Of a stretch of DNA of 41,640 nt, positions 33,932 through 41,640 are shown one piece after another. A program made the position numbers and the translations under genes. A model generated the notes under the pieces. That model saw only the letters and a list, made by a program, of their open reading frames with translations. It searched no databases and was not told the origin of the DNA. The first letter of the stretch is position 1, and every line of letters starts with the position of its first letter. Origin of the DNA: Chloroflexota bacterium (GTDB lineage Bacteria > Chloroflexota > UBA11872 > VXNJ01); assembly GCA_030744875.1 (NCBI GenBank), contig JASLPR010000016.1, forward strand, positions 1-41,640, written 5' to 3'.

Positions 33932-35422
33932 ATGCGAATCCTCTACCTCGACATCGACTCTCTGCGGCCTGATCACCTGGGCTGCTACGGCTACGACCGA
34001 TCCACCTCCCCCAACGTCGACCAGATCGCCGCCGACGGCGCCCGGTTCACGCAGGTCTACGTTTCCGACGCCCCCTGCCTGCCAAGTCGCGCTTCGCTGT
34101 TTTCGGCCCGTTTCGGGGTCCAGAACGGCGTGGTGACCCACAACGGTCCCGGCCAGTGGATGCGCTACGCCGGCGAGGGTCATTTCCACGACCCGCGCGC
34201 CCCGATGTGGATGCGCTTCCTGCAGGAGAAGGGCTGGAATACGGTCTCCTTCTCCGGCTTTGCGCAGCGCCACATCGCCTGGTGGTTCACGGCCGGCTTC
34301 ACCGAGTTCTACGGCAACAAACTCCCCGGCGGGCTCGAATCGGCCGACGATGTCAACGACCTGGTCGAGCCCTGGCTCAGGGAGCACGCCAGCGACGACA
34401 ACTGGTTCCTGCACGTCAACTACTGGGACGTGCACCATCCCTACCGCGCTCCCGACGAGTACTGGGACCGCGTCCAGGCCGGCGGCGATGGTCCGGACTT
34501 CCCCGACGACGCCACGATCAAGGAGCACAACGAGACTCACTACGGACCACGCACCGCTCGCGACTGGGGCCCCCTGGACCTCGCCCCGGCTCGATTCCGC
34601 GAGCGCTTCAAGGAGATGCAGCGCCGCTTCCCGCGCATGCGCCAGGACATCCCCGACCGCGACGCCCTGATGGAGTTCATCGACGGCGCCGACGCCGGCA
34701 TGGCCTACGTCGACGACTGCATCGGACGCCTGATGGACATCCTCCGCGAGCAGGGCGTGGAAGACGAGGTCGCCATCATTATCGCCTCCGACCACGGCGA
34801 GTCCATCGGTGAACAGGGCATGTACTTCGAGCACGGCAACGCCAGCGACGGCACCCTGCACATCCCGCTGATCATCCGCTGGCCCGGGGTCACCGAAGCC
34901 GGCACCGTCAGCGACGGCCTGCAGTACCACCTCGATCTGCCCCCCACCACCCTGGACTTGCTGGGGTACGACATCCCGGAGGGCTGGAGCGGCGCCAGTT
35001 TCGCCCCGGCGCTACGCGGGGAGCCCTGGGAGGGCCGCGACCACCTGGTCTGCGGCACCGGCATCTGGACCCTGCAGCGCTGCGTCCGCACTCCCGATCA
35101 CCTCTACATCCGCACCCTCCACGCCGGAAATTACAACGTGGAGCCGGTCAGCCTCTTTGACATGCGCAACGACCCCAACCAGACCAACAACTTGGTCGAT
35201 TCCGAGCCGGCCATCGCCGCCCACCACGACCATCTGCTTTCCGAGTGGTGGCATGAGAATTGCACCGGACCGAACAGCGTCCGCGATCCGTTCCAACCGA
35301 TGATGGAGACCGGCCCCTACATCTACTGCTCTTCGGAGCAGTATTTGGGCTACCTGGAAGCCCAGGGCCGCCACGAGCAGGCCGCCGACCTGCGCCGCCG
35401 CACCGGGATCGACGAGGCCTGA
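33932..35422 (+). CDS. Sulfatase, classical CxPSR type
   Basis: 496 residues. The N-terminus ILYLDIDSLRPDHLGCYGY provides the metal Asp pair, and the signature DAPCLPSRASLFSARFG contains Cys49-x-Pro-Ser-Arg, the substrate of formylglycine-generating enzyme. The second metal site is IIIASDHGESIGEQG and a WDVHHPYRAP segment supplies the usual His. It should hydrolyse a sulfate ester, probably on a sugar. No signal peptide is seen, so it likely acts in the cytosol on imported fragments. GGGAGC precedes ATG 33932. No formylglycine-generating enzyme or anaerobic maturase gene lies in the window. It is tandem with a close paralog at 35453. Confidence 0.93.
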   Translation: MRILYLDIDSLRPDHLGCYGYDRSTSPNVDQIAADGARFTQVYVSDAPCLPSRASLFSARFGVQNGVVTHNGPGQWMRYAGEGHFHDPRAPMWMRFLQEKGWNTVSFSGFAQRHIAWWFTAGFTEFYGNKLPGGLESADDVNDLVEPWLREHASDDNWFLHVNYWDVHHPYRAPDEYWDRVQAGGDGPDFPDDATIKEHNETHYGPRTARDWGPLDLAPARFRERFKEMQRRFPRMRQDIPDRDALMEFIDGADAGMAYVDDCIGRLMDILREQGVEDEVAIIIASDHGESIGEQGMYFEHGNASDGTLHIPLIIRWPGVTEAGTVSDGLQYHLDLPPTTLDLLGYDIPEGWSGASFAPALRGEPWEGRDHLVCGTGIWTLQRCVRTPDHLYIRTLHAGNYNVEPVSLFDMRNDPNQTNNLVDSEPAIAAHHDHLLSEWWHENCTGPNSVRDPFQPMMETGPYIYCSSEQYLGYLEAQGRHEQAADLRRRTGIDEA

Positions 35423-35452
35423 CCCGCACCCCACCGGAGCCGCCACCGTCCC

Positions 35453-36947
35453 ATGCGCGTCCTCTACATCGACATAGACTCCGCCCGCCCGGACCCACCT
35501 GGGCTGCTACGGCTACCAGCGGCCAACATCGCCGGTCATCGACGAAATCGCCGCCTCGGGCACCGTCTTCACAAACGCCCACGTCTCCGATAACCCCTGC
35601 AATCCCAGCCGCGCGTCCCTGTTTTCGGCCCGATTCGGGATTCTCAATGGCGTCGTCGGGCACATCGGCCCGGCCCAGCATCTGCGTTATGCCGGAGAGG
35701 GACATTTTCACGATCCGGCCGCGCCGATGTGGATGCGCTACCTGCAGGAGCAGGGCTGGAACACGGTCTCCTTCTCCGGTTTCGCCCAGCGGCACCTTTC
35801 CTGGTGGTTCGCCGCCGGCTTCACCGAGTTCCGCGGCAACAAGCTTCCCGGCGGCAGCGAGAGCGCCGACGAGGTGAACGCCCTGGTCGAACCATGGCTG
35901 CGGGAGAATGCCGCTGACGACGACTGGTTCCTCCACGTCAACTACTGGGACGTGCATTTTCCCTACGATGCTCCGAAGGAGTACCGGCGGCGCATCCAGA
36001 ACGGCGCCGAACCGGCATTCCTCGACGACGCCACGATCCGCCGCGACCACGACCACTTCTACGGTCCCCACACCGCCCGCGACTGGCGGCCCGAGGCCCT
36101 CTACCCGGGAATCACCGAAGCCTGGCCCGGCATCCGCCCGGCCATCCGCGACCGCGACGACTTCATGTACTTCTGCGACGGCCACGACGCCGGGATCGCC
36201 TATGTCGATGAGTGCGTGGGCCGCCTGCTGGCGATCCTCGACGAGCAGGGCGTCACCGAGGAGACCGCCATCATCATCGCCGCCGACCACAGCGAGACCA
36301 TCGGCGAGCAGGGCATCTACTGGGCCCACGTCAACGCCAGCGAGGGCACCGCCCACATCCCGCTGATCATCCGCTGGCCGGGCGTCACCCGCCCCGGCAC
36401 CGTCAACGACGGACTTCTGTACCACCTGGACCTCCCGCCCACCATGCTCGATCTGCTCGGGCAGGACGCGCCTTCCGGCTGGAGCGGCGAATCCTTCGCG
36501 CCGACCCTGCGCGGCAAGGAATGGCCGGGGCGCGATCACCTCATCTGGGGAATGGGCATCTGGACCGCCCAGCGGGCCGTGCGCACCCGGCGGCACCTGT
36601 TCATCCGCACCTTGCATGCGGGCCTCTACAACATCGACCGCCTGAACCTGTTCGACCTGGAGCAGGATCCCTGGCAGCGGCACAACCTGGCCGGTGAATG
36701 CCCGGATCTGGTCGCCGCCCACGACCATCTGCTTTCGGAGTGGTGGCACTCCCACTGCACCGGACCGGGCAGCGTCCGCGATCCGATGGTCGACCTGTTG
36801 CAGAGTTCCTTCCGCGCCAATGGCGGACGGCGTTCCAGCGGCCCCGACATCGATTTTGGCGCCGAGCACTTCGTCGCCTATTTACGTGAACAGGGCCGCC
36901 CGGAGCAGGCCGACGATCTGTCGCGGCGACGGGGTCTGCCGATTTGA
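35453..36947 (+). pseudogene. Sulfatase, classical CxPSR type, frameshifted near the N-terminus
   Basis: ATG 35453 opens MRVLYIDIDSARPD, matching its neighbour, then one extra C at 35494-35496 shifts the frame. In the +1 frame the protein continues HLGCYGYQRPTSPVIDEIA, the signature NPCNPSRASLFSARFG (Cys49 of the restored protein), LQEQGWNTVSFSGFAQRHL, and the metal site IIIAADHSETIGEQG, where Ser replaces the usual Gly after DH, to the stop at 36947. Restored length is about 498 residues. Downstream ATG 35727 would miss the nucleophile and first metal ligand, so a product from there would be inactive. It is a tandem duplicate of the 33932 gene, from which it is separated by 30 bases. Confidence 0.85.
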
Positions 36948-37103
36948 ACTCCCGGCCCGACCCTCTCACTTCTGTGAAATGGGGCTGCCGAACCGCCGGG
37001 TCCATGACAGAATAGGGCTTCGCGGGTAGGCGGAGATTATTGGGATTCGCAACCACGAGCCACTCGCTACGGGTACCCTGACAATCGATAGCGACCGGCG
37101 TCG

Positions 37104-37970
37104 ATGGAGACGCCGATCAGCATTAGTGGGAAATTCGACTTGCCAAGACGCAAGAGGGGCGCTCGGTCCGCGGCCGCAGCCGCCCTGTCGCGGCGGCGGC
37201 TGTTCGCGGCCACCGCCACCGGCCTCGTAGGCGGTGGCGCCCTTGCCGGGCTGTCGTTCATCGACTCCCGCCAGGACAACTCCGGGCCGGTCATCGCCGT
37301 GCCACCGGGCGATTCGCTGCCCGCGGAGGCCGAGATCGCGCCGGTGGCCGAGGCATCCTCGGCCGCACCGGTGCCGGTTGAAGCGATCGTGGCGCCGGCC
37401 GCCATACCCGCCGCCGGCGCGCCGGCGCCACGTGACGCCGGCCTGAGAGCCACCCAGAAAGGCAACCCCGACGCGGCCGTCACCGTGCTCGACTTCTCCA
37501 GCTACACCTGCTCGCACTGCCGCGGCTTCGCCATGGACACCGAGCCCATCGTCGACAAACTCTACGTGGCGACCGGGTTAATCCTGTTCGAGTTCCGCCA
37601 TTCTCCGCTCGACAACAATGCCGCCCGCGCCAGCGAGGCCGCCGAGGCCGCGGGCGCCCTTGGCGATTTCTGGGGGTATCACCACCGGTTGATGGATCTT
37701 CAACCACTGTTGTTTCGATCCGGTTACTCCGACGCCGACCTGATCGCGATCGCGGAGGGGCTGGGGTTGGACACCGACGCCTTCACCACCGAACTCCAAT
37801 CGGAGCGACATCGGTCCCGGATCGACGCCGACATCCAGGATGCCATCGGCCGCGGTGTCAGTTCCGTCCCGACCTTCTTCGTTAACAAGGAGATGATCGT
37901 CGGCAACCAGGGCCAGGAAGTCCTGGACACGATCGCCGCGCAAGTGGCGATTTCTCGCAATGACTCCTGA
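37104..37970 (+). CDS. DsbA-like thiol oxidoreductase with Tat signal
   Basis: 288 residues. A twin-arginine signal is visible (LSRRRLFAATATGLVGGGALAGL, about residues 29-50), then an Ala/Pro-rich linker to about residue 112, then a thioredoxin-fold domain with Cys136-Ser-His-Cys139 (FSSYTCSHCRGF) and the cis-Pro loop SSVPTFFVN. It resembles the BdbD/DsbA-like exported oxidoreductases that form disulfide bonds. Its stop overlaps the start of the VKOR gene by 11 bases, so the two are translationally coupled and form a donor/reoxidase pair. ATG 37104 lacks a clear ribosome site; TTG 37140 (MPRRKRG) is a possible alternative that keeps the Tat motif. Confidence 0.88.
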   Translation: METPISISGKFDLPRRKRGARSAAAAALSRRRLFAATATGLVGGGALAGLSFIDSRQDNSGPVIAVPPGDSLPAEAEIAPVAEASSAAPVPVEAIVAPAAIPAAGAPAPRDAGLRATQKGNPDAAVTVLDFSSYTCSHCRGFAMDTEPIVDKLYVATGLILFEFRHSPLDNNAARASEAAEAAGALGDFWGYHHRLMDLQPLLFRSGYSDADLIAIAEGLGLDTDAFTTELQSERHRSRIDADIQDAIGRGVSSVPTFFVNKEMIVGNQGQEVLDTIAAQVAISRNDS

Positions 37971-38409
37971 GGGATCGCGCGCCCGGCGGCTGGCCGCCAG
38001 CATCGCGCTCGTTGCCATCGGCCTGGGCGTGTCGCTCTACTTGACGATCAGCCACTACTCCGACAGCGAAGTCGCCTGCGCCTCCGGCGAGAGTTGCGAC
38101 AGGGTCGCGGCCAGTGCCTACGCAACCCTGTTTGGCGTACCGGTGGCCCTGCTTGGCACTTTGAACTACGCCGCTCTCGCCACCCTCGTCCTCGCCGACG
38201 CCCTGGGGTCGGCGGAGCTGCGCCCGAACGTCCGCATGGGGGCGGTCGTCCTCACCGCCGCCGGCCTGGCCTTCTCCGTCTATCTCACGCTCGTCTCCGC
38301 CACCGACATCGGCGTCCTCTGTCTCTGGTGCCTGACATCGCTGGCCGCAACCACCGCGCTCTTCGCCGTTTCGTTCAGCACCCTCTACCAAGAACAACAG
38401 GCAGCGTAG
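37960..38409 (+). CDS. Vitamin K epoxide reductase family protein (VKOR)
   Basis: This 149-residue integral membrane protein has four hydrophobic segments (about 11-31, 54-79, 93-113 and 118-139). The four redox Cys of bacterial VKOR are present: Cys40 and Cys46 in the periplasmic loop (VACASGESCDRV) and Cys121-Leu-Trp-Cys124 in the last helix. It would pass electrons from the DsbA-like partner to quinone, replacing DsbB; this DsbA-VKOR pairing is common in actinobacteria, cyanobacteria and Chloroflexota. The start, ATG 37960, lies within the end of the DsbA-like gene. Length is normal for a single-domain VKOR without a fused thioredoxin. Confidence 0.93.
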   Translation: MTPEGSRARRLAASIALVAIGLGVSLYLTISHYSDSEVACASGESCDRVAASAYATLFGVPVALLGTLNYAALATLVLADALGSAELRPNVRMGAVVLTAAGLAFSVYLTLVSATDIGVLCLWCLTSLAATTALFAVSFSTLYQEQQAA

Positions 38410-38412
38410 CTC

Positions 38413-39478
38413 TTGCAATCTACCCCGCCACAACACTCTCCACCCGGACGCCAACTCGGCCGGCGGCGCGGCGCTGGTGGCCGTCGCCGGGGGCTGTGAT
38501 TCGTCTCCCGACAATAGCGAGGACGCCGCGGTGATCCAGGTGATGACCGTCGGCGTGCCGGTCCCGTTTGAAGTCGAGGTTGAGGTCCCGGTGGAAGTTC
38601 CGGTGGAGGTGGAGGTCGAGAAAGTCGTCGTCCAGACCGTAGAAACGCTCATCACCCCGACCCCGGCGCTGATCCCCATAACCGAGATCGACTGATGGCT
38701 GCCGCCCCTGTGGAAGGGCCTCACCGGCGCTGAGACCGACGAGTCCGCCGTCTACGGCGACTGGCCGCTGGCCATGGTCGAGCAATTCCAGGCACTCCAG
38801 CCCGGCATTCGCGTCTTGCCGCGCGTGACCTCGTGGGCCGACCATCGCCTCGGACTCGATACCGCGCTGGCCGGCGGACCGGGACCCGACCTCTTCTACG
38901 AGGCGGCCGGCAGCTTACGGGTCTACAGCATCCAGGGAGCGTTTCAGCCCGTCGACTCTTACGTCACGATCGACGGTTGGCGCCGGTTCAGCGAACTCCC
39001 CCGGGAGCAGGCCACGATGAGCGGGCTGGCGCTTTTCTATCCGTTCCTGCTGAACGGGACCGGCCTGCTCGTCAACCGGCAGTTGTTTCGCGAGGCCGAC
39101 GCCGAGGACGCCATCCCCACCGAGGGTGACCGCACCTGGACGTTCGCCGAGTTCCAGGATGCCGCCGCCGAACTAGGGGCCTTCCTGTCCAGTTCCGAGA
39201 ACCAGCAATACGTGACCGCCACCCGGTCGTTCCCGGTGCGCGGCGCTCTGGTGGAGCCCTACGCCGACCCGATTCTCGCCTTCATGCAAGAGGGCACGAA
39301 GTTCGCCGCCACCGATCCGCTCAAACCGTCCTACTTCGCCATCGGCAACGACGTTGCCGACTTGGTGGACGAAGTCCTGACCGGAGACCCGAACGCCAAC
39401 TCCTCCCCGGCGATAGACGCCGCTGCTGAGCTTGGCCAGCAGGCCGTGGATTCCCACTGGGACGCGCTGGGAATCTAG
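38413..39478 (+). pseudogene. Decayed extracellular solute-binding lipoprotein (ABC sugar transporter)
   Basis: The pieces look like one family-1 solute-binding protein. A lipoprotein start (GAALVAVAGGCDSS) is followed by a Val-Glu-Val-Pro stalk, then TGA at 38693-38695. The same frame then continues WLPPLWKGLTG, AMVEQFQALQPGIRVLPRV, GPGPDLFYEAAG and TWTFAEFQDAAAEL. The latter joins directly to FLSSSENQQYVTATRSFPVR and a C-terminal AAAELGQQAVDSHWDALG. In intact homologs well over 100 residues normally lie between those last two segments, so an in-frame deletion is likely. A possible TTG start at 38413 (MQSTPPQHSPPGRQLGRRR) is in a different frame from the lipobox, hinting at another shift. 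No permease genes accompany it. Limits are approximate. Confidence 0.7.
38571..38637 (+). repeat. Val-Glu-Val-Pro coding repeat (lipoprotein stalk)
   Basis: Imperfect tandem repetition of GAGGT/GGAGGT and CCGGTGGA units encodes EVEVEVPVEVPVEVEVE. Such stalks between the lipid anchor and the binding domain are typical of Chloroflexota solute-binding lipoproteins. Confidence 0.6.
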
Positions 39479-40236
39479 CCGCTGCCCCGCGCCGTCCAAC
39501 CGGCGTCAACCGTCATCGCCAATCCGGTCACCGCGCTGGCCTCGTCTGAGGCCAGGAACACGCACGCCTCCGCCACCTCCTCCGGCTGCACCAGCCGCCC
39601 CATCGGGACCTCGGCCACAAGGCGCTCCAGACTCCCCGGATCGATCCGCCGTCCACTCCGAAACAGCCCCGTGTCTGCATAACCCGGGCAGACAGCGTTA
39701 ACCCGCACCCCCCGACTCGCCCACTCGATGGCCATCACCTGCGACATCATCACCACCGCCGCCTTGGTCGTGCAGTAGGCGATGCGCCCGGCCGCCGACC
39801 GCAATCCATACATCGAGGCCGTGTTGATTATCGAACCGCCGCCCTGCGCCAGCATGTGCCGCCCGGCCGCCTGCGCCCCGAAGAAGACGGCATTCTGATT
39901 TAGTTCCACCACTTGTCGCCAGCGGTCCTCGGCGAATTCCTCGGCCGGATCCGATCCGGACATGCCGGCGTTCCCCATCCAAACATCGAGCCCGACCAGT
40001 TCGGTGACGGTGTCGCCGATGAAGCCGCGCAGGGCCAGGCTGTCGGTCACGTCGCAGACCCGGGTAAAGGCGCGCCTTCCCAGTTCGCCCACCGCCACCG
40101 CCGTTTCCCGCAGCCCTTCCTCATCCAGATCGCAGATGGCCACGTCGGCGCCCTCGCGCGCAAAGGCCAGCGCCGTCGCCCGACCGATTCCCGCCGCCGC
40201 CCCGGTCACCCCGGCGATCTTGCCTTCCAGTCGCAT
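39475..40236 (-). CDS. Short-chain dehydrogenase/reductase (SDR)
   Basis: 253 residues with GVTGAAAGIGRATALAFA, GNAGMSG, INTASMYGLRSA (catalytic Ser) and AYCTTKAAVVMM (Tyr-x-x-x-Lys), then VNAVCPGYADT and a C-terminal SAVTGLAMTVDAGWTA. It is a classical 3-oxoacyl-reductase-like SDR that oxidises or reduces a hydroxy/keto group with NAD(P). ATG 40236 follows AAGGGGG. Its stop overlaps the stop of the lipoprotein remnant in the convergent direction. The SDR at 40403 is divergent with a 166-base shared upstream region. Confidence 0.9.
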   Translation of the reverse strand: MRLEGKIAGVTGAAAGIGRATALAFAREGADVAICDLDEEGLRETAVAVGELGRRAFTRVCDVTDSLALRGFIGDTVTELVGLDVWMGNAGMSGSDPAEEFAEDRWRQVVELNQNAVFFGAQAAGRHMLAQGGGSIINTASMYGLRSAAGRIAYCTTKAAVVMMSQVMAIEWASRGVRVNAVCPGYADTGLFRSGRRIDPGSLERLVAEVPMGRLVQPEEVAEACVFLASDEASAVTGLAMTVDAGWTARGSG

Positions 40237-40402
40237 TGCGGCCCCCTTGCGCCCGCGGGCGCACGACGAAATCCCCGCCGATTATGCCCTCACCCGACCG
40301 CCGGCCGCGCCTTTCCGGCTCCCGCTGAGCGGTTCTCGGCGGCTAGACTCCGGCCAGTGAGCGTCACCGAATCAGGTTCTCACCACGTCCCGGGAGGCAG
40401 CC

Positions 40403-41161
40403 ATGAGCGATTTCAGCGGCAAGGTAGCCGTGATAACCGGCGGCGGAAAAGGTCTCGGGGCCGGCGCCGGCAGGGCCTTCGCCGCCGCCGGGGCCGCCGT
40501 TGTGCTCGCCGATATCGACAACGCCGCCGCCTCCGAGGTTCAGCAGGAGATCGAGTCCGCGGGCGGTCGCGCCCTGGCCTTCACCGCCGACGTGGGCGAT
40601 CCCGAGCAGTCCCGCGCCATGGCCGCCGCCGCTGACGTCGCCTTCGGCGGCATCGACTACCTCTTCGCCAACGCCGGCGTCCAGCACTACGGCACCGTTC
40701 TCACCACCGGGCCCGACGAGTGGGACGCCCTGCTGCGCACCAACCTCACCGGCGTCTACCTGAGCATGAAGTACTGCGCCGAGCGCATGATCGAGCGCGG
40801 CGGCGGCGCGATCGTCGCCACCGCGTCCGTGCAGGGCCTGCAGAGCCAGGCCAACGTCAGCCCTTATGCCACCTCGAAGGGCGGGATCATCGCCCTGAGC
40901 CGCGCCAGCGCCATAGATCTCGCCCCGCACGGCATCCGCGTCAACAGCATCTCCCCCGGGACCATCCGCACCCCGCTGGCGGGTGGCGATGACCCCGAGG
41001 CCAACTACGCCCGGTCGGCCGCCGGCCACGTACTCAAGCGCATCGGCGAGCCGGAAGAGGTGGCCGCGCTGGTGCTATTCCTGTGCAGCGAGCCCGCCGG
41101 GTTCATCACCGGCGCCAACTACGTGATCGACGGCGGCCTGACCATCAAGCTCCCGATCTAG
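40403..41161 (+). CDS. Short-chain dehydrogenase/reductase (SDR)
   Basis: 252 residues: cofactor motif VITGGGKGLGAGAGRAF, FANAGVQHYG, the catalytic VATASVQGLQSQ with YATSKGGIIAL, VNSISPGTIRTPL, and the C-terminal GFITGANYVIDGGLTIKLPI. This is a typical glucose-dehydrogenase/FabG-like SDR; the substrate is unknown. GGGAGG lies about 8 bases before ATG 40403. A TAGACT hexamer at 40344-40349 may be its -10 box. It is followed by a clear terminator, so it is likely transcribed alone. Confidence 0.92.
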   Translation: MSDFSGKVAVITGGGKGLGAGAGRAFAAAGAAVVLADIDNAAASEVQQEIESAGGRALAFTADVGDPEQSRAMAAAADVAFGGIDYLFANAGVQHYGTVLTTGPDEWDALLRTNLTGVYLSMKYCAERMIERGGGAIVATASVQGLQSQANVSPYATSKGGIIALSRASAIDLAPHGIRVNSISPGTIRTPLAGGDDPEANYARSAAGHVLKRIGEPEEVAALVLFLCSEPAGFITGANYVIDGGLTIKLPI

Positions 41162-41171
41162 GCCATCCCCG

Positions 41172-41194
41172 GCCATCCACGATGGCTTTCTTTC
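41172..41194 (+). terminator. Intrinsic terminator after the SDR
   Basis: GCCATC (41172-41177), loop CAC, GATGGC (41181-41186) followed by a T-rich tract to 41194: a 6-bp stem with a tail typical of Rho-independent termination, 11 bases after the stop codon. Confidence 0.7.
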
Positions 41195-41640
41195 TGATTG
41201 ATTGCCGCGGGGCCAACCACGGCGGTCCACGACCGCTTCATTTTTCGATGGTCAGATCCGCGCCCTTCTGCCGCATTGACTGTCGCAGGATGTCACCAAT
41301 AGATCGTCTACCGAGAATCCACCGCCAGATCGCCGCGAAACAGCCCATTTGAAGAGAGGTCCGCGCGGCTTTCCGACCCCTTCCGGGAACTTCTCAACCA
41401 GCCCGAAAATAACCCCTTGACAGGTTCAAATCGCCATGATTATCTGGATAGACAAGGGGTGTGACTCCCCGGTGACCGACCGGCCTAACCGGACCCGAGA
41501 CGAAGAGACGGCGGCTTTGGCCGCGCAAGATTTTGCAGCTGCAGCATGCTCACGTTTCGGGCACCGACGAGCGGTCGGCCGGCGCCGGCCGTAAGCGGCC
41601 CCGGCGGTTGTGCTTTGTCCGCCGCCAGATTTCGCCGGCG
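41195..41640. other. Non-coding end of the window
   Basis: I find no convincing gene here. A promoter-like element and an inverted repeat (41412-41460) lie in the middle. The bases after it can form several short hairpins (for instance GCGGC-TTTG-GCCGC near 41510), which would fit a structured leader RNA of a gene beyond the window, but I recognise no known RNA family. Confidence 0.4.
41417..41445 (+). promoter_or_regulatory. Candidate promoter facing out of the window
   Basis: TTGACA (41417-41422) and TTATCT (41440-41445) are separated by 17 bases, with TG placed for an extended -10. Arms ACCCCTTG (41412-41419) and CAAGGGGT (41453-41460) flank it as a perfect 8-bp inverted repeat, one overlapping the -35 box and the other near the expected start site. 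Confidence 0.55.

Noticed and set aside
38693-38695. In-frame TGA as a selenocysteine codon in the lipoprotein gene
   Set aside because: Solute-binding proteins are not selenoproteins, no SECIS-like hairpin follows closely, and the gene has other lesions.
41450-41600. Known riboswitch (FMN, SAM or cobalamin) or RNase P/tmRNA in the terminal leader
   Set aside because: Short hairpins are present but none of the conserved core sequences of these families can be found.
1-41640. CRISPR arrays, insertion sequences or integrases
   Set aside because: I saw no regularly spaced direct repeats, transposase or recombinase motifs, or terminal inverted repeats with target duplications.

Overview
The window is a GC-rich bacterial chromosome segment dominated by sugar and small-molecule catabolism genes. 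Features that suggest a Chloroflexota bacterium (a marine or host-associated SAR202/Dehalococcoidia/Caldilineae-like lineage) are the many MDR, SDR, Gfo/Idh/MocA and enolase-superfamily enzymes, several sulfatase-fold hydrolases, and a lipoprotein remnant with a Val-Glu-Val-Pro repeat stalk like those of Chloroflexota solute-binding proteins. There is no rRNA, tRNA or ribosomal-protein gene to settle this, so the phylum is an inference.

Layout. 1-5648: tail of a Gfo/Idh/MocA oxidoreductase, an amidohydrolase (-), a CurA-type reductase, a large transaldolase-like protein and iolB. 5692-11252 (all -): long-form hisG, a sulfatase-fold hydrolase, a REC-PAS-PAS histidine kinase and an HpcH/HpaI aldolase. 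11334-14653: an SDR (-) divergent from a zinc alcohol dehydrogenase and a Gfo/Idh/MocA enzyme. 14654-15518: an hsp20 unit with a consensus promoter, a 9-9-9 bp palindromic operator and an intrinsic terminator. 15645-25033: a 5'-truncated and a full-length GH51 arabinofuranosidase in tandem, a sulfatase-fold hydrolase, then Gfo/Idh/MocA, a TPP enzyme, an MDR and a frameshifted lipocalin-like gene. 25061-27984: a TDH-like epimerase, a quinone oxidoreductase, a small membrane protein and an orphan VRR-NUC nuclease. 28217-36947: three tandem sulfatase-fold paralogs, a rhamnonate-dehydratase-like enolase-superfamily protein and two formylglycine-type sulfatases. 37104-39478: a Tat-exported DsbA-like protein coupled to VKOR, then a decayed solute-binding lipoprotein. 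39475-41161: two SDRs on opposite strands. The last 480 bases carry a terminator and a promoter facing out of the window.

How it fits together. GH51, classical sulfatases, the RhmD-like dehydratase, dehydrogenases, aldolases and the TPP enzyme fit stepwise use of decorated (sulfated, arabinose- or rhamnose-containing) glycans. The most striking observation is that five of the seven sulfatase-fold proteins have Thr where sulfatases have the Cys or Ser that becomes formylglycine. They probably form a separate hydrolase or transferase group, expanded by tandem duplication beside two classical CxPSR sulfatases.

The accessory part also shows decay: single-base frameshifts in two sulfatase genes, a frameshift in the lipocalin-like gene, a truncated GH51 copy, and a lipoprotein gene with an in-frame stop and a probable internal deletion. 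Real pseudogenisation cannot be separated from assembly error without reads.
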